The position numbers and the translations under genes are program-made. Below the pieces are notes generated by a model, which worked only from the letters and a program-made list of their open reading frames with translations, was not told the DNA's origin and ran no database searches. From NCBI GenBank assembly GCA_016584305.1, contig JACEEZ010013560.1, forward strand, positions 1,432,400 to 1,496,399: a DNA stretch of 64,000 nt, written 5' to 3'. Source of the DNA: Chionoecetes opilio. Taxonomy: Eukaryota > Arthropoda > Malacostraca > Decapoda > Majidae. Positions 54,982-64,000 of this stretch are shown in pieces (position 1 is the stretch's first letter; every line of letters starts with the position of its first letter).

Positions 54982-55860
54982 AATTGGGAGAAATGATAAC
55001 TTGGAATCAGGTAAATGATGTATCACGTAACTACCCAATATGGGTTTATGGCTAAACTGCCACCACTGTAAAGTGAGTGGTGATGATAAGCCACTACAAA
55101 GATGAGTTTTCAGGACCAAGCGGAACTCAGCACTATTTGTCACTACTGCTGGATAAAACTTGATTGATTATGTCCAGCAGTTGACAAGCAACTAGATAAC
55201 ATGGTTGTGGGGGTGACCATGTAAAACTGTGTTTTATAGTTGTGAGGAGAGCAGCAAGAAATGACCCGGAAAGGCAATTACCTAAACCTAAAAATACAAA
55301 TCAGAAACATGCATTGCATTTGCGAGGCTGGTGTAGGTTTGATGTGTAGCTGATTCAATGTTATATTCAGTGCACATATTTTTTCCTCTTTTGTTTCTTC
55401 ACTGTGGAACTCTTGTGGCTAAGGGTGTTTTTCATGTGTAGATGTGGAAAGTACAACATAAACTGCATTGTGATTGCTTGAACGTTACTCACACAAGTAA
55501 GGTTCTGCATTGTTTTGCTAATATTTACATAGGGTATATAACAGAAAGCGCTAGCCACAGACTGCAGGTCCTTTTTCTTGGCCTTGTATTGCATTAGCCA
55601 GTAATATAAATGTGATAAGTTTGATTTTAAATCCAGGAATATGTTCCAAATGCAATCAATGTAATATCACATTCACATTTATTGCAGGCATGCAATTCTG
55701 TATTAGGAAAATGAAATCAGCAAGAGTACTTAACTCCATTTTCTATTGGTTATCATTGTTCACTAGCTATCTCATATACAAATGATGTTATATTTTGTTT
55801 TGTAATGTACATCTAACGAGTGAAATAAACCTTCCGCAATAAAGGCGTTGACTCATTATT
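54982..55860 (+). promoter_or_regulatory. Likely SMG7 3' UTR with poly(A) signals
   Basis: The stretch after the stop codon is AT-rich and free of recognisable transposon sequence. AATAAA hexamers occur at 55824-55829 and 55838-55843, about 0.85 kb after the stop, so cleavage near 55855-55870 is plausible. A TA-flanked transposon begins at 56027. The assignment rests on position and hexamers only. Confidence 0.5.
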
Positions 55861-56490
55861 TAGGTAAGCTTTTCATATGATCCATACATAACTAGCAAAA
55901 TAAATGTATGTGTCTGCAATACGTATAATGGATTATTTTTCAGTGACATTTCTTATCTTAGCCTTATGCATTACTTTAATATTACTAACTAGTTTTCTGT
56001 CACAGGTTTCAATAAAAAAAGATAAGTACAGGGAGGTCCCGTTATACCAGCATTCGGTATACGAGAATCCGATGATACGAGATGTGTAAATTAGGGTCTA
56101 ATTTCAATATACGACATCGAAAATCCAATGCTACGACATTCAAACTGGGGTGAATAAAATTAACAAGTTATTTACTATGGTAAACTACAAGTTATTTACT
56201 TAAGTAAATTACAAGTTATTTACTAAAATTATAAAGTCATTTACTGACTATATGATTTTACCTAAGGTTGTACGATAATCAATCTGCAAATATGATAATT
56301 CTGGTGGCTCGGTACGACAATGTGGCCTACAAAAATTCACATCCTGGACGATGTACAATGATTCAGATGCGCAGAGACGAGTTTGTGGGCAGTGGAAGAG
56401 GTCTGCGCACCCCTCCCTTGTCCCTTACCTACCCTACCCTCTCCAGTCTATTGTATCACACGTCAGCACCGAGGATCTTTCCTCTTCCCC

Positions 56491-57530
56491 AAGTGATCAA
56501 GGGGAGGAGGAAGAACTCTAAAGCCCCCTTCACACATTCCATAATGGAACCACGAATGCGCCAACAATGCAATGCGCAGCGCCGTCATGGTCCTGGTTAT
56601 GGGTCCATCATGACCGATCGTGACGCTCGTGACGCGCTCTGCCGAGGCCACGAAAAGTTAGTGCGTGCACTAAAAAATTGGGAAGCTCCCCAATTTTTTT
56701 ACCCAATGCAGCGCTATCGTAAGTCTATTGTGACACTATCGTTATCTATGTAGCAGCTTCGTGACACTATCGTGATTGTCGTATGTCTATCGTGAAGATA
56801 AGAAACCATTACACGCGCTTTCATCCCTACCTTCCCCCCTTTTTTGCACCCCCTTCCGCCTTCCCTCCCTTTCTCATTCACCTCCACCCACCCCCTAGTC
56901 CATCACCACGTGGTGACACCACCCTCCCCCTACTCCCTAACCACGTGGTGACACCACCCTCCCTCTACTCCCTAACCACGTGGAGATGCCACCCACCCCT
57001 TTGTAACCACTCATATCCCCACCAACACCACAACGCCTTCTCCATCCCCAACTCCCCTCCCCCCCCGTTTCCCCACCAACACCCTCTTCTTTATTACAAC
57101 CCCCTTCCCCCATTTCCCCCCCTTCTCCATCACCAACACGTACCCACCCCTGTTTCTCCCACCTTCATCTCTACCCCTCCTTCCTTCTCCATCACTATGG
57201 CAACACCCACCCACGTGTTAGGCTCTTGACGCTATTGTGATACGTTCATGGCACCGTCATGGCACAGTCGTGGTTATCGTAGCTCTATCGTGACGACAAA
57301 ATGACCGTTGATTTTCCATTCGTGACGTAGTCTTACAGCTATCATGACTCCATCGTGACCATCTTACGACCGTCATGACACATACGTACAGACAGCGTGA
57401 CATTGTTGTGAGGCCTATCGTGGTCAAATTTCACGATAGCGTCAATAATCAAATTGGTGACGCTATCGTGGTTCGATTATGGAATGTGTGAAGGGGGCTC
57501 AAGTGATCAAGGGGAGGAGGAAGAACTCTA
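56491..57530. repeat. 30-bp direct repeats flanking a MITE
   Basis: aagtgatcaaggggaggagg plus aagaactcta occurs at 56491-56520 and 57501-57530 without mismatch, on either side of the 980-bp MITE. Confidence 0.95.
56521..57500. mobile_element. MITE with perfect 24-bp TIRs
   Basis: agcccccttcacacattcca plus taat (56522-56545) and its exact complement (57476-57499) bound sequence full of cgtgac and tatcgtgac words. The central part (56820-57215) is C-rich with three copies of accacgtggtgac. There is no coding capacity. Confidence 0.85.
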
Positions 57531-57953
57531 ACCCAGTCATCCCTGCAAACGCAGTCACCCCTGTTTTCTCTCGAGCCTCGGAGAGAGTAAACAGGGACTC
57601 TCAGCTGGCTACGTGCCAGTTTCCTGTCTCCCCACACAACATTACCACTTGTGAGTGTTATGCATGTTTTATGTTTAATTAATGTGCAGGTATGTTATTT
57701 TGTGTGCTATTTTCTCTTTCAGAATGCTTTTTTTACAGAATAGGTAGTACAGTGTGGGTAATATAGACGCTGTGTGTTTGTTGTGTTTGCTATAGTTTAT
57801 TTTAGCTTGAAAAACATGTCTTTTTTTTAATTGATGGGGTCCTGGAACCAAACCTATATTTTACCATTAGTTATGTGTTAAGTTATACGAGATTTCGCTT
57901 TACGAGTATGCCAGGTGGAACCTAACTGCTCGTATCTCCGGGACCTCCCTGTA

Positions 57954-58440
57954 CAGTAAACACTCTACATAGGAATTCCATAGTCAATTCTACTCATAAA
58001 TCATAAGATCAAAAAAATTAATTTACATAGGTTCTTTCATTCAAATTACAAAAATATCTGAAAAAAAGAAAATATCAAGAAGAATTCAATAATCATGTTT
58101 GAAAAATAACAGTGTCAAAGTATACATAGATTTTAGTGTACAGTACTGTAATGATTATTTAAAGTGATATGCTGTACAGTAGCGTATGAAAAGGCAATCT
58201 AGACCCCCTTAGGCAGCGGTAAGAGTGTCCACTCCAGTATCCCCTTGAAAGGTATAGAGCCAACAAAGAAAATAGGGAAGACCATCACACGCACTCAACC
58301 AAATCCTCTGAAGAGAAAAGCCCTAACTCTCGAAGCCACACGCTACCACGTCAAGACTTCAGAATTCGGGAAATAAATCTCAATGGGAGGAGAAAGCTGT
58401 GTAATGAACATAAATACTCCAGAACCACTTAGTCAAGTGG
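57954..58440. other. Downstream flank, no gene seen
   Basis: AT-rich sequence. A GC-moderate patch at 58200-58380 has no recognisable feature. Confidence 0.3.
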
Positions 58441-59235
58441 GACGTCCTTATTGACACAGTTGGTTAATGCGCAGAGTTGGGTGCAAATCTGGTCAGAAAA
58501 AGAATATTCCTTATAGAGCGATAAGATCAAGGAAAAACGACCCCAAATGGATGACTGCGACTATAAAACACAACATAGGAGTAAAAAGGGACATGTATAA
58601 GAAGGTTAAGGCAGGGCAAGTGAACAGATCAATATAACGGGATGGCTAGGACAGTGAAAAAGTTAACAAGTACAACAAAGAAAAATGATGAGATTAAGGT
58701 TGGTGGCCAGGCAAAGACTGACCCTAAGGGATTTTTTCAGGTCTATAAGACACAAACTAGGGAATTAGTGGATCCGTTAAAAATAGAGCAGGGAGAGCTT
58801 GTAAGTTCTGCTAAGGATATGTGTAAAATTTTAAATTATTATTTCTTTAGTGTTTTTACTCAAGAGGATGTTGACCTTTGTAAGTAGGGTAGGACCTACA
58901 AAGGTCAACAGGGATATGCAGATGGTACCTGATAGTGAACAGATGCTTAGAGGAAAGAATGATGAGAAACTCAAAGATTTGTAATAATTTAAGAAATGGT
59001 TGAAGAGGGTATAGATAGAATGAAGAAATTCAAGTCACCAGGACCAGATGAAGTTTATCCCAGGGTATTAAAAGAGTGCAAAGAGGTTGTTAGTGAGTCG
59101 TTTGTGCACATTTTTACGAAATCAGTTGATCAAGGGGAGGTGCCGTTAATGTGGATGGAGGAAAAGAGATGTAATCCCAGTATTTAAGAAGGGTGATAAG
59201 AGGACTAATGTCAAATTATGGACCCGTTAGTCTGA
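58441..59235 (+). pseudogene. CR1-like LINE linker and RT start
   Basis: Frames read MARTVKKLTSTTKKNDEIKV, KDMCKILNYYFFSVFTQED, then (58996) IDRMKKFKSPGPDEVYPRVL and VIPVFKKGDKR in a shifted frame. F.SVFT.E and K.KSPGPD...R.LKE are the usual start of CR1-type RT. It is cut at 59236 by a pogo-like end. Confidence 0.8.
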
Positions 59236-59690
59236 CGTCAGTGGTAGGTACCGTAAATGGCGGCATACAAGTCGACTCTTTGAGCCTGAAAAAATCTCTC
59301 GATAACAAGGGGTCGACTTATACGGCAAGGATAAAATGCGAACCTTTACCACCGAGTGCCAAACAAGTGGAATAGCACTACTAACAATTGCTGTACACCA
59401 ACTATCATAACTGCAGTCAGACAACTACAATATGCGCCACTTCCAGAGCAAAAGCGACAACTGGAGAAGACGTTTAGCGGCAGTTCCACCCACAGCTGTT
59501 TCCAACAGCTGACACACAAAGTGTAAACACTAGTGAATGCAAATGGCGGAGGGCACCGATAAGTGCAGGCCAGTCTTAGGTATTACCGTGTTTTACTATA
59601 ATATACAGTATGTAGCGGTACTATCAGGGGACTATGGTGTTTTTCAAGTGAAAACAAGAGGCTAGTCTTTGTAAAGATTCATATCTTCAT
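59236..59690. mobile_element. Pogo-like fragment with one 94-bp minisatellite unit
   Basis: It begins taccgtaaatggcggcatac then aagtcgac, with a mirrored ggggtcgacttatacggc. A unit of the 47219 minisatellite (ccacccacagctgtttcc) lies at 59470-59560. Boundaries are unclear. Confidence 0.5.
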
Positions 59691-59691
59691 A

Positions 59692-60855
59692 TACCGTATT
59701 TGCCGGCACATAAGACGCAGTTTTTTCCCTTAAAAAGGAATGCAAAGTTCACCCTGCGTCTAATGCGGCCATATTAGCGAATGAGAGGTCGGGCAGAGAA
59801 TGCAGAACAGCCGATGGTGTATTACTAAGGGGGTCTGGAGTGATCTGTGTTGAGCAGTAGTCCACTGAGCACAAATTTGTAAGTGTGTTATTAACAGTAA
59901 TGTATAATACTAAGAAAAGGTTCAAGTTTAATTAAGAGAAAATAAGAGCTGGGGCAACATGATAGCAATTGTTGCTGCCAAGATGGCTGTATCAGATGTA
60001 AACATCATCCACCTCCCGCTGCTGCTCTCCATTGTAAAACGTCTGATATCTCAGGTCTGCCGCTTCACCTGGGATACTTCATTTGGCCGACGCCCTCCGT
60101 ACACCCACCATTGGTCATTACCGCTCAGACTCCTCCCCGCACCCATGGAAAAGACAAACATCCCGCATATTAGATGTCGCCTTAACCCACATTCAACTCG
60201 GGCCACACAAGTTGACGCAACAGTTGGAAGGAGATGATAGAAGGGAGGCAGAAAATGTTGATGGAATTTTCGCTGGGACCGAGTACTATTGTTGATATGG
60301 AATAGTGAAACAAAGAGCGTGTTAAAGTTGTATTTGAAGGAGTGTGAGCGGTGAGAGGGAGGTGTAGTATCTTGGGGAGTCTGTCTATACACACAAGGAT
60401 GGAGAAAGGGCGTCGTGGCTTTGTAGTTTATTTGACAGCGAGTCATTGTACAGTTTTTTTTAATGTACAACGTGGGGACAAGAGGTGCGCGGCGTGTGTG
60501 TCTGTGTGTCCTGTGGCTGACTGAATTACCTGGTTGGTGCTGCAGTTGTGTTGGCGGGGACAAGTCAGGTCAGCGTCAGGTCACCCTCTAATCCTGGTCC
60601 CAGACAGGGGGGTGGCCTAAGCCAATGCAGGTGTGTATGTGTGTGTGTGTTAGCGCCGCTACAGTGGTAAGCAAGGTGGGATAGGAGACAGCATAGGCCT
60701 TTGTACCACCTCGACCCCTCAATCCTCACCCCTGTACCTCTACGGATAAGGAAACTACATGAAAGAGTGCTAGTAAAAAGGCCGCAACGGTACCTGCAGA
60801 CAGGACAAAAGTCTTCCACACGGTACACCAAGACCAAGACCCATCACGGCGCCTG
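59692..60855. mobile_element. Pogo-like element, second copy (left part)
   Basis: It aligns with 37809-39242 at about 93-95% from the TIR taccgtatttgccggcacat onward, but lacks the SINE found there. It ends near cccatcacggcgcctgtagg without the opposite TIR. Confidence 0.82.
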
Positions 60856-61660
60856 TAGGAGTTGATTGTAGTAGTAGAAGTACTTGTAGTCGCTGGCTGG
60901 CTTGTGCTGCATAGGTTATGGCTTGTAGTTGTAGCTGTAGAGGTTATGGTTGTAGCGCAAGCTTGGTTATGGTTGTACTTGCTTGATGAAGATAAGTGTG
61001 GGTATCGTAACCTGTTGCTTGTTGTGTTATAAGACTGATAAAATCAGTCACCACCGCTTACACCATTTATAAGTCGGTATAATTGTAGACTTATTTGGGT
61101 GAGTTAAATATGTACGTCCAACTTGTACACATTTATTTAGAGTCCAATAATGAACATAGAATATTTACAACCAATTATGTAGTGATACCAAGCCAGGGAG
61201 TGTTTGATGAACGCTTGTGAGTAATGTCTTGGTAGCGTGAAGATGCGACTTGTTCTGTCTTGAACACAGCCAGGGGGTGCCAGGGATGAGTTGTTGTAGC
61301 GAGTGTGTTCCGAGGCTTTCTCCTCCTCCTCGTGATTCTGGCTTCTTATCACTTCTTGTTGATCCTATACTTTATGCTGACAACTAGGCATTTGTCCTGT
61401 GACATACTTTGAGAGTGCAAGGTGTTCATGGGTCTCACGGTGAAACAGAGGAGGAAAGATAAACGTATAATTATATATACATTACATAGATATATAATTA
61501 TATGTTTATAATGTTTCTAAAAATATACTGGTTTATTTGATGTTAAGTACATGCACCTATCCTGTATGGAAGCTATAATAAGTGTGACACCTGTGTGATA
61601 TTAGTTGTAATTCACTAGTAATAGTTATGCAAGTTATTATATGTTAGGAGTAAAAACTGA
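60856..61660. other. Flank, no gene seen
   Basis: A TTGTAG/GTTATGG-rich patch occupies 60855-60990. The remainder is unassigned AT-rich sequence. Confidence 0.3.
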
Positions 61661-61736
61661 CTGACACACTCTCTCTCTCTCTCTCTCTTTCTTTTTCATC
61701 TATTTCTTCTCCCTCCTCCTCTTCCTCTTTATGCTC

Positions 61737-61740
<4 letters not shown>

Positions 61741-61804
<64 letters not shown>

Positions 61805-61895
61805 AAAGGAAGCAGAGAGAGAGAGAGAGAAGGAAAGGAAGCAGAGAGAGAGAGAGAGAGAAGGAAAGGAAGCAGAGAGAGAGAGAGAGAGAGAA
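61741..61895. repeat. (GA)n with ggaaaggaagca spacers
   Basis: Four GA blocks, preceded at 61670-61690 by a short CT block. It is the paralogue of 53851-54030. Confidence 0.92.
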
Positions 61896-62318
61896 GGCAC
61901 AACTGTCTTGCTGCACCACTGAGCTCTATAATAACAGTTTCATTATGTATCAATGTAACATTAATAGTTCATATAGAGCTCAGTGTGCTGCACCCATAAA
62001 GGATGCATGCATGTGGCATATCGCAAAAATAATCTATCAGAAACACCCAAAAATCTTCAAGTACTATATTTATCTCTTGTGTTTGTGCTTCTGATCAGCG
62101 CGCTTCCTTTTGTGACGTCACCGAGCCGTGGCGCATCGTCTGCTTGTCGTGAGGGGCGTTTTGGAAGCTCGGGGAATTTGCAGATTTTGATTGCGGATTA
62201 TTTAAAAACGGCTGACTGGATGCAAAAAGTGACGACATATTGTTGATATACTCGTTAATGGCTATAATTTGATTGCATTAAATCAGGAATGATGAAATAG
62301 TCTGGACGATTACTTTAA
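61896..62318. repeat. Dispersed repeat G, copy 2
   Basis: Matches 54031-54387 except for a 69-bp insertion plus 8-bp duplication at 61918-61994. Confidence 0.85.
61918..61986. mobile_element. 69-bp micro-MITE with exact 8-bp TSD
   Basis: The insert begins actgagctctata and ends tatagagctcagtgt. It is flanked by gctgcacc at 61910-61917 and 61987-61994. The paralogous copy at 54031-54387 has a single gctgcacc and no insert. Confidence 0.9.
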
Positions 62319-62347
62319 GCTCTTTTCGGTCCTGGAAATTATCACCC

Positions 62348-62479
62348 ATGGCGAATTCATCAAAATTATTTACTAATACTATCGCATACAAGCTAAAAGT
62401 TATACGATACGCCAAAGAAAATGGAAACAGACCAACAGAAAGACACTTTTGGATCGCCGCTGGGAGAAGCGATGGTTGA
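62348..62479 (+). pseudogene. Transposase N-terminal helix-turn-helix (Brinker/pogo-like)
   Basis: The 43-residue frame starts at ATG and contains AYKLKVIRYAKENGNRPTER then HFWIAAGRSDG and a stop. K..VI.YA...GNR.A.R.F matches the HTH at the N-terminus of pogo-type and related transposases. The repeat upstream (61896-62318) is then the 5' region of that transposon. The catalytic domain is absent. Confidence 0.6.
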
Positions 62480-62589
62480 GTGGTCCGCCCCGAGCACATG
62501 TTGTTGTTTTAGGGCTGCGAGGATCCCTTGGGGAACACTATGAGCCCTGGTGTTGTCCTATGATGTTATCACAGGCGTGGTAGTTGACC

Positions 62590-62780
62590 TGTCTTCCTCA
62601 GGAAGGCACAGGTGAGGAGGATAACGGCGTGTTGCCGGGAGGGGGGAACGCCAGCCTCCGCCAGCAGGGGGTCAGAGGACAGACGGAGGCGATGCAGGTG
62701 AGCCGTGAGCGTCGTTTGCCCCGAGCACATGGCTGGCTGACAGACGACAGTGGCCGTGCGGTGATGTAAACAAAGGGCAT
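62590..62780 (-). pseudogene. LINE zinc-knuckle region, diverged fragment
   Basis: It shares words with the 152-bp unit at 53123 (ggaggcgatgcaggtgagcc; cagggggtcagagga) and has the same orientation. Frames are broken. Confidence 0.55.
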
Positions 62781-62834
62781 TACCTCCCCTGTAAACGCAG
62801 TACACTCAGTCACTCACGCTTATTAATCTCTTTT

Positions 62835-63032
62835 TTGAGGGCTGGGAAAGTGATTGATGGTGTTCATCTGTCAGACTATGTCCTCCAGATGTTGGACTCT
62901 GGATCTATTCCTCGTTACATTGAAAAATGTAAGGAAATAGGGAATATAGATCCATATAACATACCACGGCACAAATGGAAGGACATCACGACCCTGCTTG
63001 GTGGCGACCTTCCAGGCTTATTACGCCAGTGA
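62835..63032 (+). CDS. Small ORF, unknown
   Basis: About 65 codons to a TGA: YVLQMLDSGSIPRYIEKCKE, then DPYNIPRHKWKDITTLLGGD. The sequence is protein-like (balanced composition, no low complexity) and preceded by ctcttttttgag, which could act as a splice acceptor. It may be a terminal exon of another gene or a transposon fragment. No family was recognised. Confidence 0.35.
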   Translation: MRAGKVIDGVHLSDYVLQMLDSGSIPRYIEKCKEIGNIDPYNIPRHKWKDITTLLGGDLPGLLRQ

Positions 63033-63207
63033 TATATACCACTACCTTGTAAGCTTGAAAAGTATATTTAATCACTACCCATGTCTACAATTCTTAAAGA
63101 CTAGTCAATTCGCACTACAGTTTAATACACAGCTTAAGCACTGCAAACATAGTAATAATAATGAGCTGTAGCTACTACTGTGTGCGTGAGAGGAACGGTG
63201 ACTGTGG

Positions 63208-63372
63208 TGTAGGGATGTGCCCCGGTATCCGGTATACCGAAATACCGGTATTTTAGCATCGGTATTACCGGTATTTTATTTTTCGGTATACCGGTATCGG
63301 TATTAGTATTGCATCGGTATACCGGTATCGGTATATTATTTGGTCGGTATTGGATTTCGGTATTATGTTTTT
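63208..63372. repeat. ATACCGGTAT-rich repeat (hAT-like end)
   Basis: Many copies of ggtataccg, cggtatcgg and accggtatt follow tagggatgtgccccggta. Such ends occur in some hAT elements. The partner end was not found. Confidence 0.6.
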
Positions 63373-63439
63373 TTTCTCCTTTTTTTTCTCGAAACAGACT
63401 CCTGACTAGTACCAAGACCAAGAACTGACTAGTGACTAA

Positions 63440-63744
63440 GGCGGGGTTCACACTACACGTTTTTGCTGTCCGTGTCTACGTGGGTGTGGCGATCAGTGAC
63501 GTCGCCCCGCCACTCCCGCAGCTACGTAGAAAGAATTGGTGGTTCCGAATAATGTGAGCTGAGACGCGCGTCTCAAGGTCAGTGACGTCATCACTGCTCC
63601 AGCAATGTGGTGGTCGCGGGGAGCCTAGTAGCTGTGTTCACATTACAACGGCAGGAAGTGACGTCACTGTGACGTACTGTGAGTCACTGATGAGAAGATG
63701 CACGTAGACTACGTCCAGCAAAAACGTGAAGTGTGAACCGGGCC
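63440..63744. mobile_element. 305-bp Harbinger-type MITE with TAA target duplication
   Basis: The left end ggcggggttcacactacacg and right end (complement ggcccggttcacacttcacg) are inverted repeats followed by tttttgctg on both sides. TAA precedes (63437-63439) and follows (63745-63747). A 3-bp TWA duplication is the PIF/Harbinger habit. Confidence 0.8.
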
Positions 63745-64000
63745 TAACTGACTATTCCGACTGCCGAGACACGCATGGTAGCGTAACGCTCATTGGCTCA
63801 GAGCCTCAGAATCTGAGGCTCGTGTTATCATTGGCCGATTGCAGCTCAGCTGACAATGCCGCTCTGTGAAACCTCCCTCCCTCCCTCTACCCCTGAGGGC
63901 AGACCGTCACAGAAAACGGATCATTAAATATCACACAGGCGTCACTATGTAGCCTAGATCAAATTTTCATTATTGTTATTATTATTATTTTTATTATTAT
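63745..64000. other. Terminal flank
   Basis: A short inverted word pair (gagcctcagaatctgaggctc at 63801-63821) and a terminal (TTA)n run are the only features seen. Confidence 0.4.

Larger units (their letters stand above)
56027..57953. mobile_element. Tigger-like element, 1.93 kb, TA-flanked
   Basis: The left end tacagggaggtcccgttata and right end ...ccgggacctccctgta are inverted repeats, with TA at each end. Subterminal sequence (atacgacatcgaaaatcc; gacgagtttgtgggcagt) matches the remnant at 10900-11119. The transposase is replaced by a 0.98-kb MITE and short flanks. Confidence 0.82.

Overview
The window is eukaryotic nuclear DNA from an animal, most likely an arthropod and plausibly a malacostracan (decapod) crustacean. 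The species call is inference from long repeat-choked introns, many long (TA)n, (GA)n and (CT)n tracts, and the mixture of LINE, DNA-transposon and tRNA-SINE families; nothing in the sequence fixes the species. There are no bacterial-style operons, CRISPR arrays or rRNA genes.

One cellular gene dominates the window. Twelve + strand exons from 3067 to 54981, all with AG/GT borders and compatible phases, splice in silico into one open frame of 896 codons including the stop. The product is the C-terminal three quarters or more of SMG7 (EST1-like), the nonsense-mediated decay adaptor. Exons 1 to 7 encode the helical EST1 RNA/DNA-binding region, exons 8 to 11 a Gln/Pro/Ser/Met-rich disordered region, and exon 12 the conserved tail (PGPSPLERLLEQ). 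The 14-3-3-like N-terminus lies upstream of base 1. Introns run from 97 bp to about 12.3 kb.

Almost everything else is repeats lodged in the introns and 3' flank. In order these are: a palindromic MITE and hAT fossil (0.4-2 kb); two arrays of a 36-bp minisatellite split by a 2-kb TIR element (4.6-9 kb); a Tigger/pogo-like remnant, LINE tails and a tRNA-like palindrome (10-12.8 kb); a 3.1-kb hAT-type element carrying a 51-bp minisatellite (13.1-16.2 kb); LINE fragments (17-21.7 kb); a GC-rich 2.8-kb DNA transposon with a broken transposase-like gene (21.7-24.5 kb); a near-intact LINE reverse transcriptase (24.7-26.5 kb); small hairpin MITEs and a 40-bp minisatellite (26.5-31.3 kb); LINE pieces (33.3-36.7 kb); a four-level nest of transposons at 36.7-42.8 kb (LINE > Mutator-like > pogo-like > LINE and SINE); a degraded Ty3/gypsy-type element (48-51 kb); several TA-flanked MITEs (52-58 kb); and dispersed repeats to the end.

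The nested insertions give many internal empty-site comparisons, which allow exact boundaries and target-site duplications to be read for a tRNA-Val SINE and a 69-bp micro-MITE. The RT, transposase and gag/pol ORFs all look non-functional or truncated, except that one LINE RT frame is interrupted by only a single stop codon.
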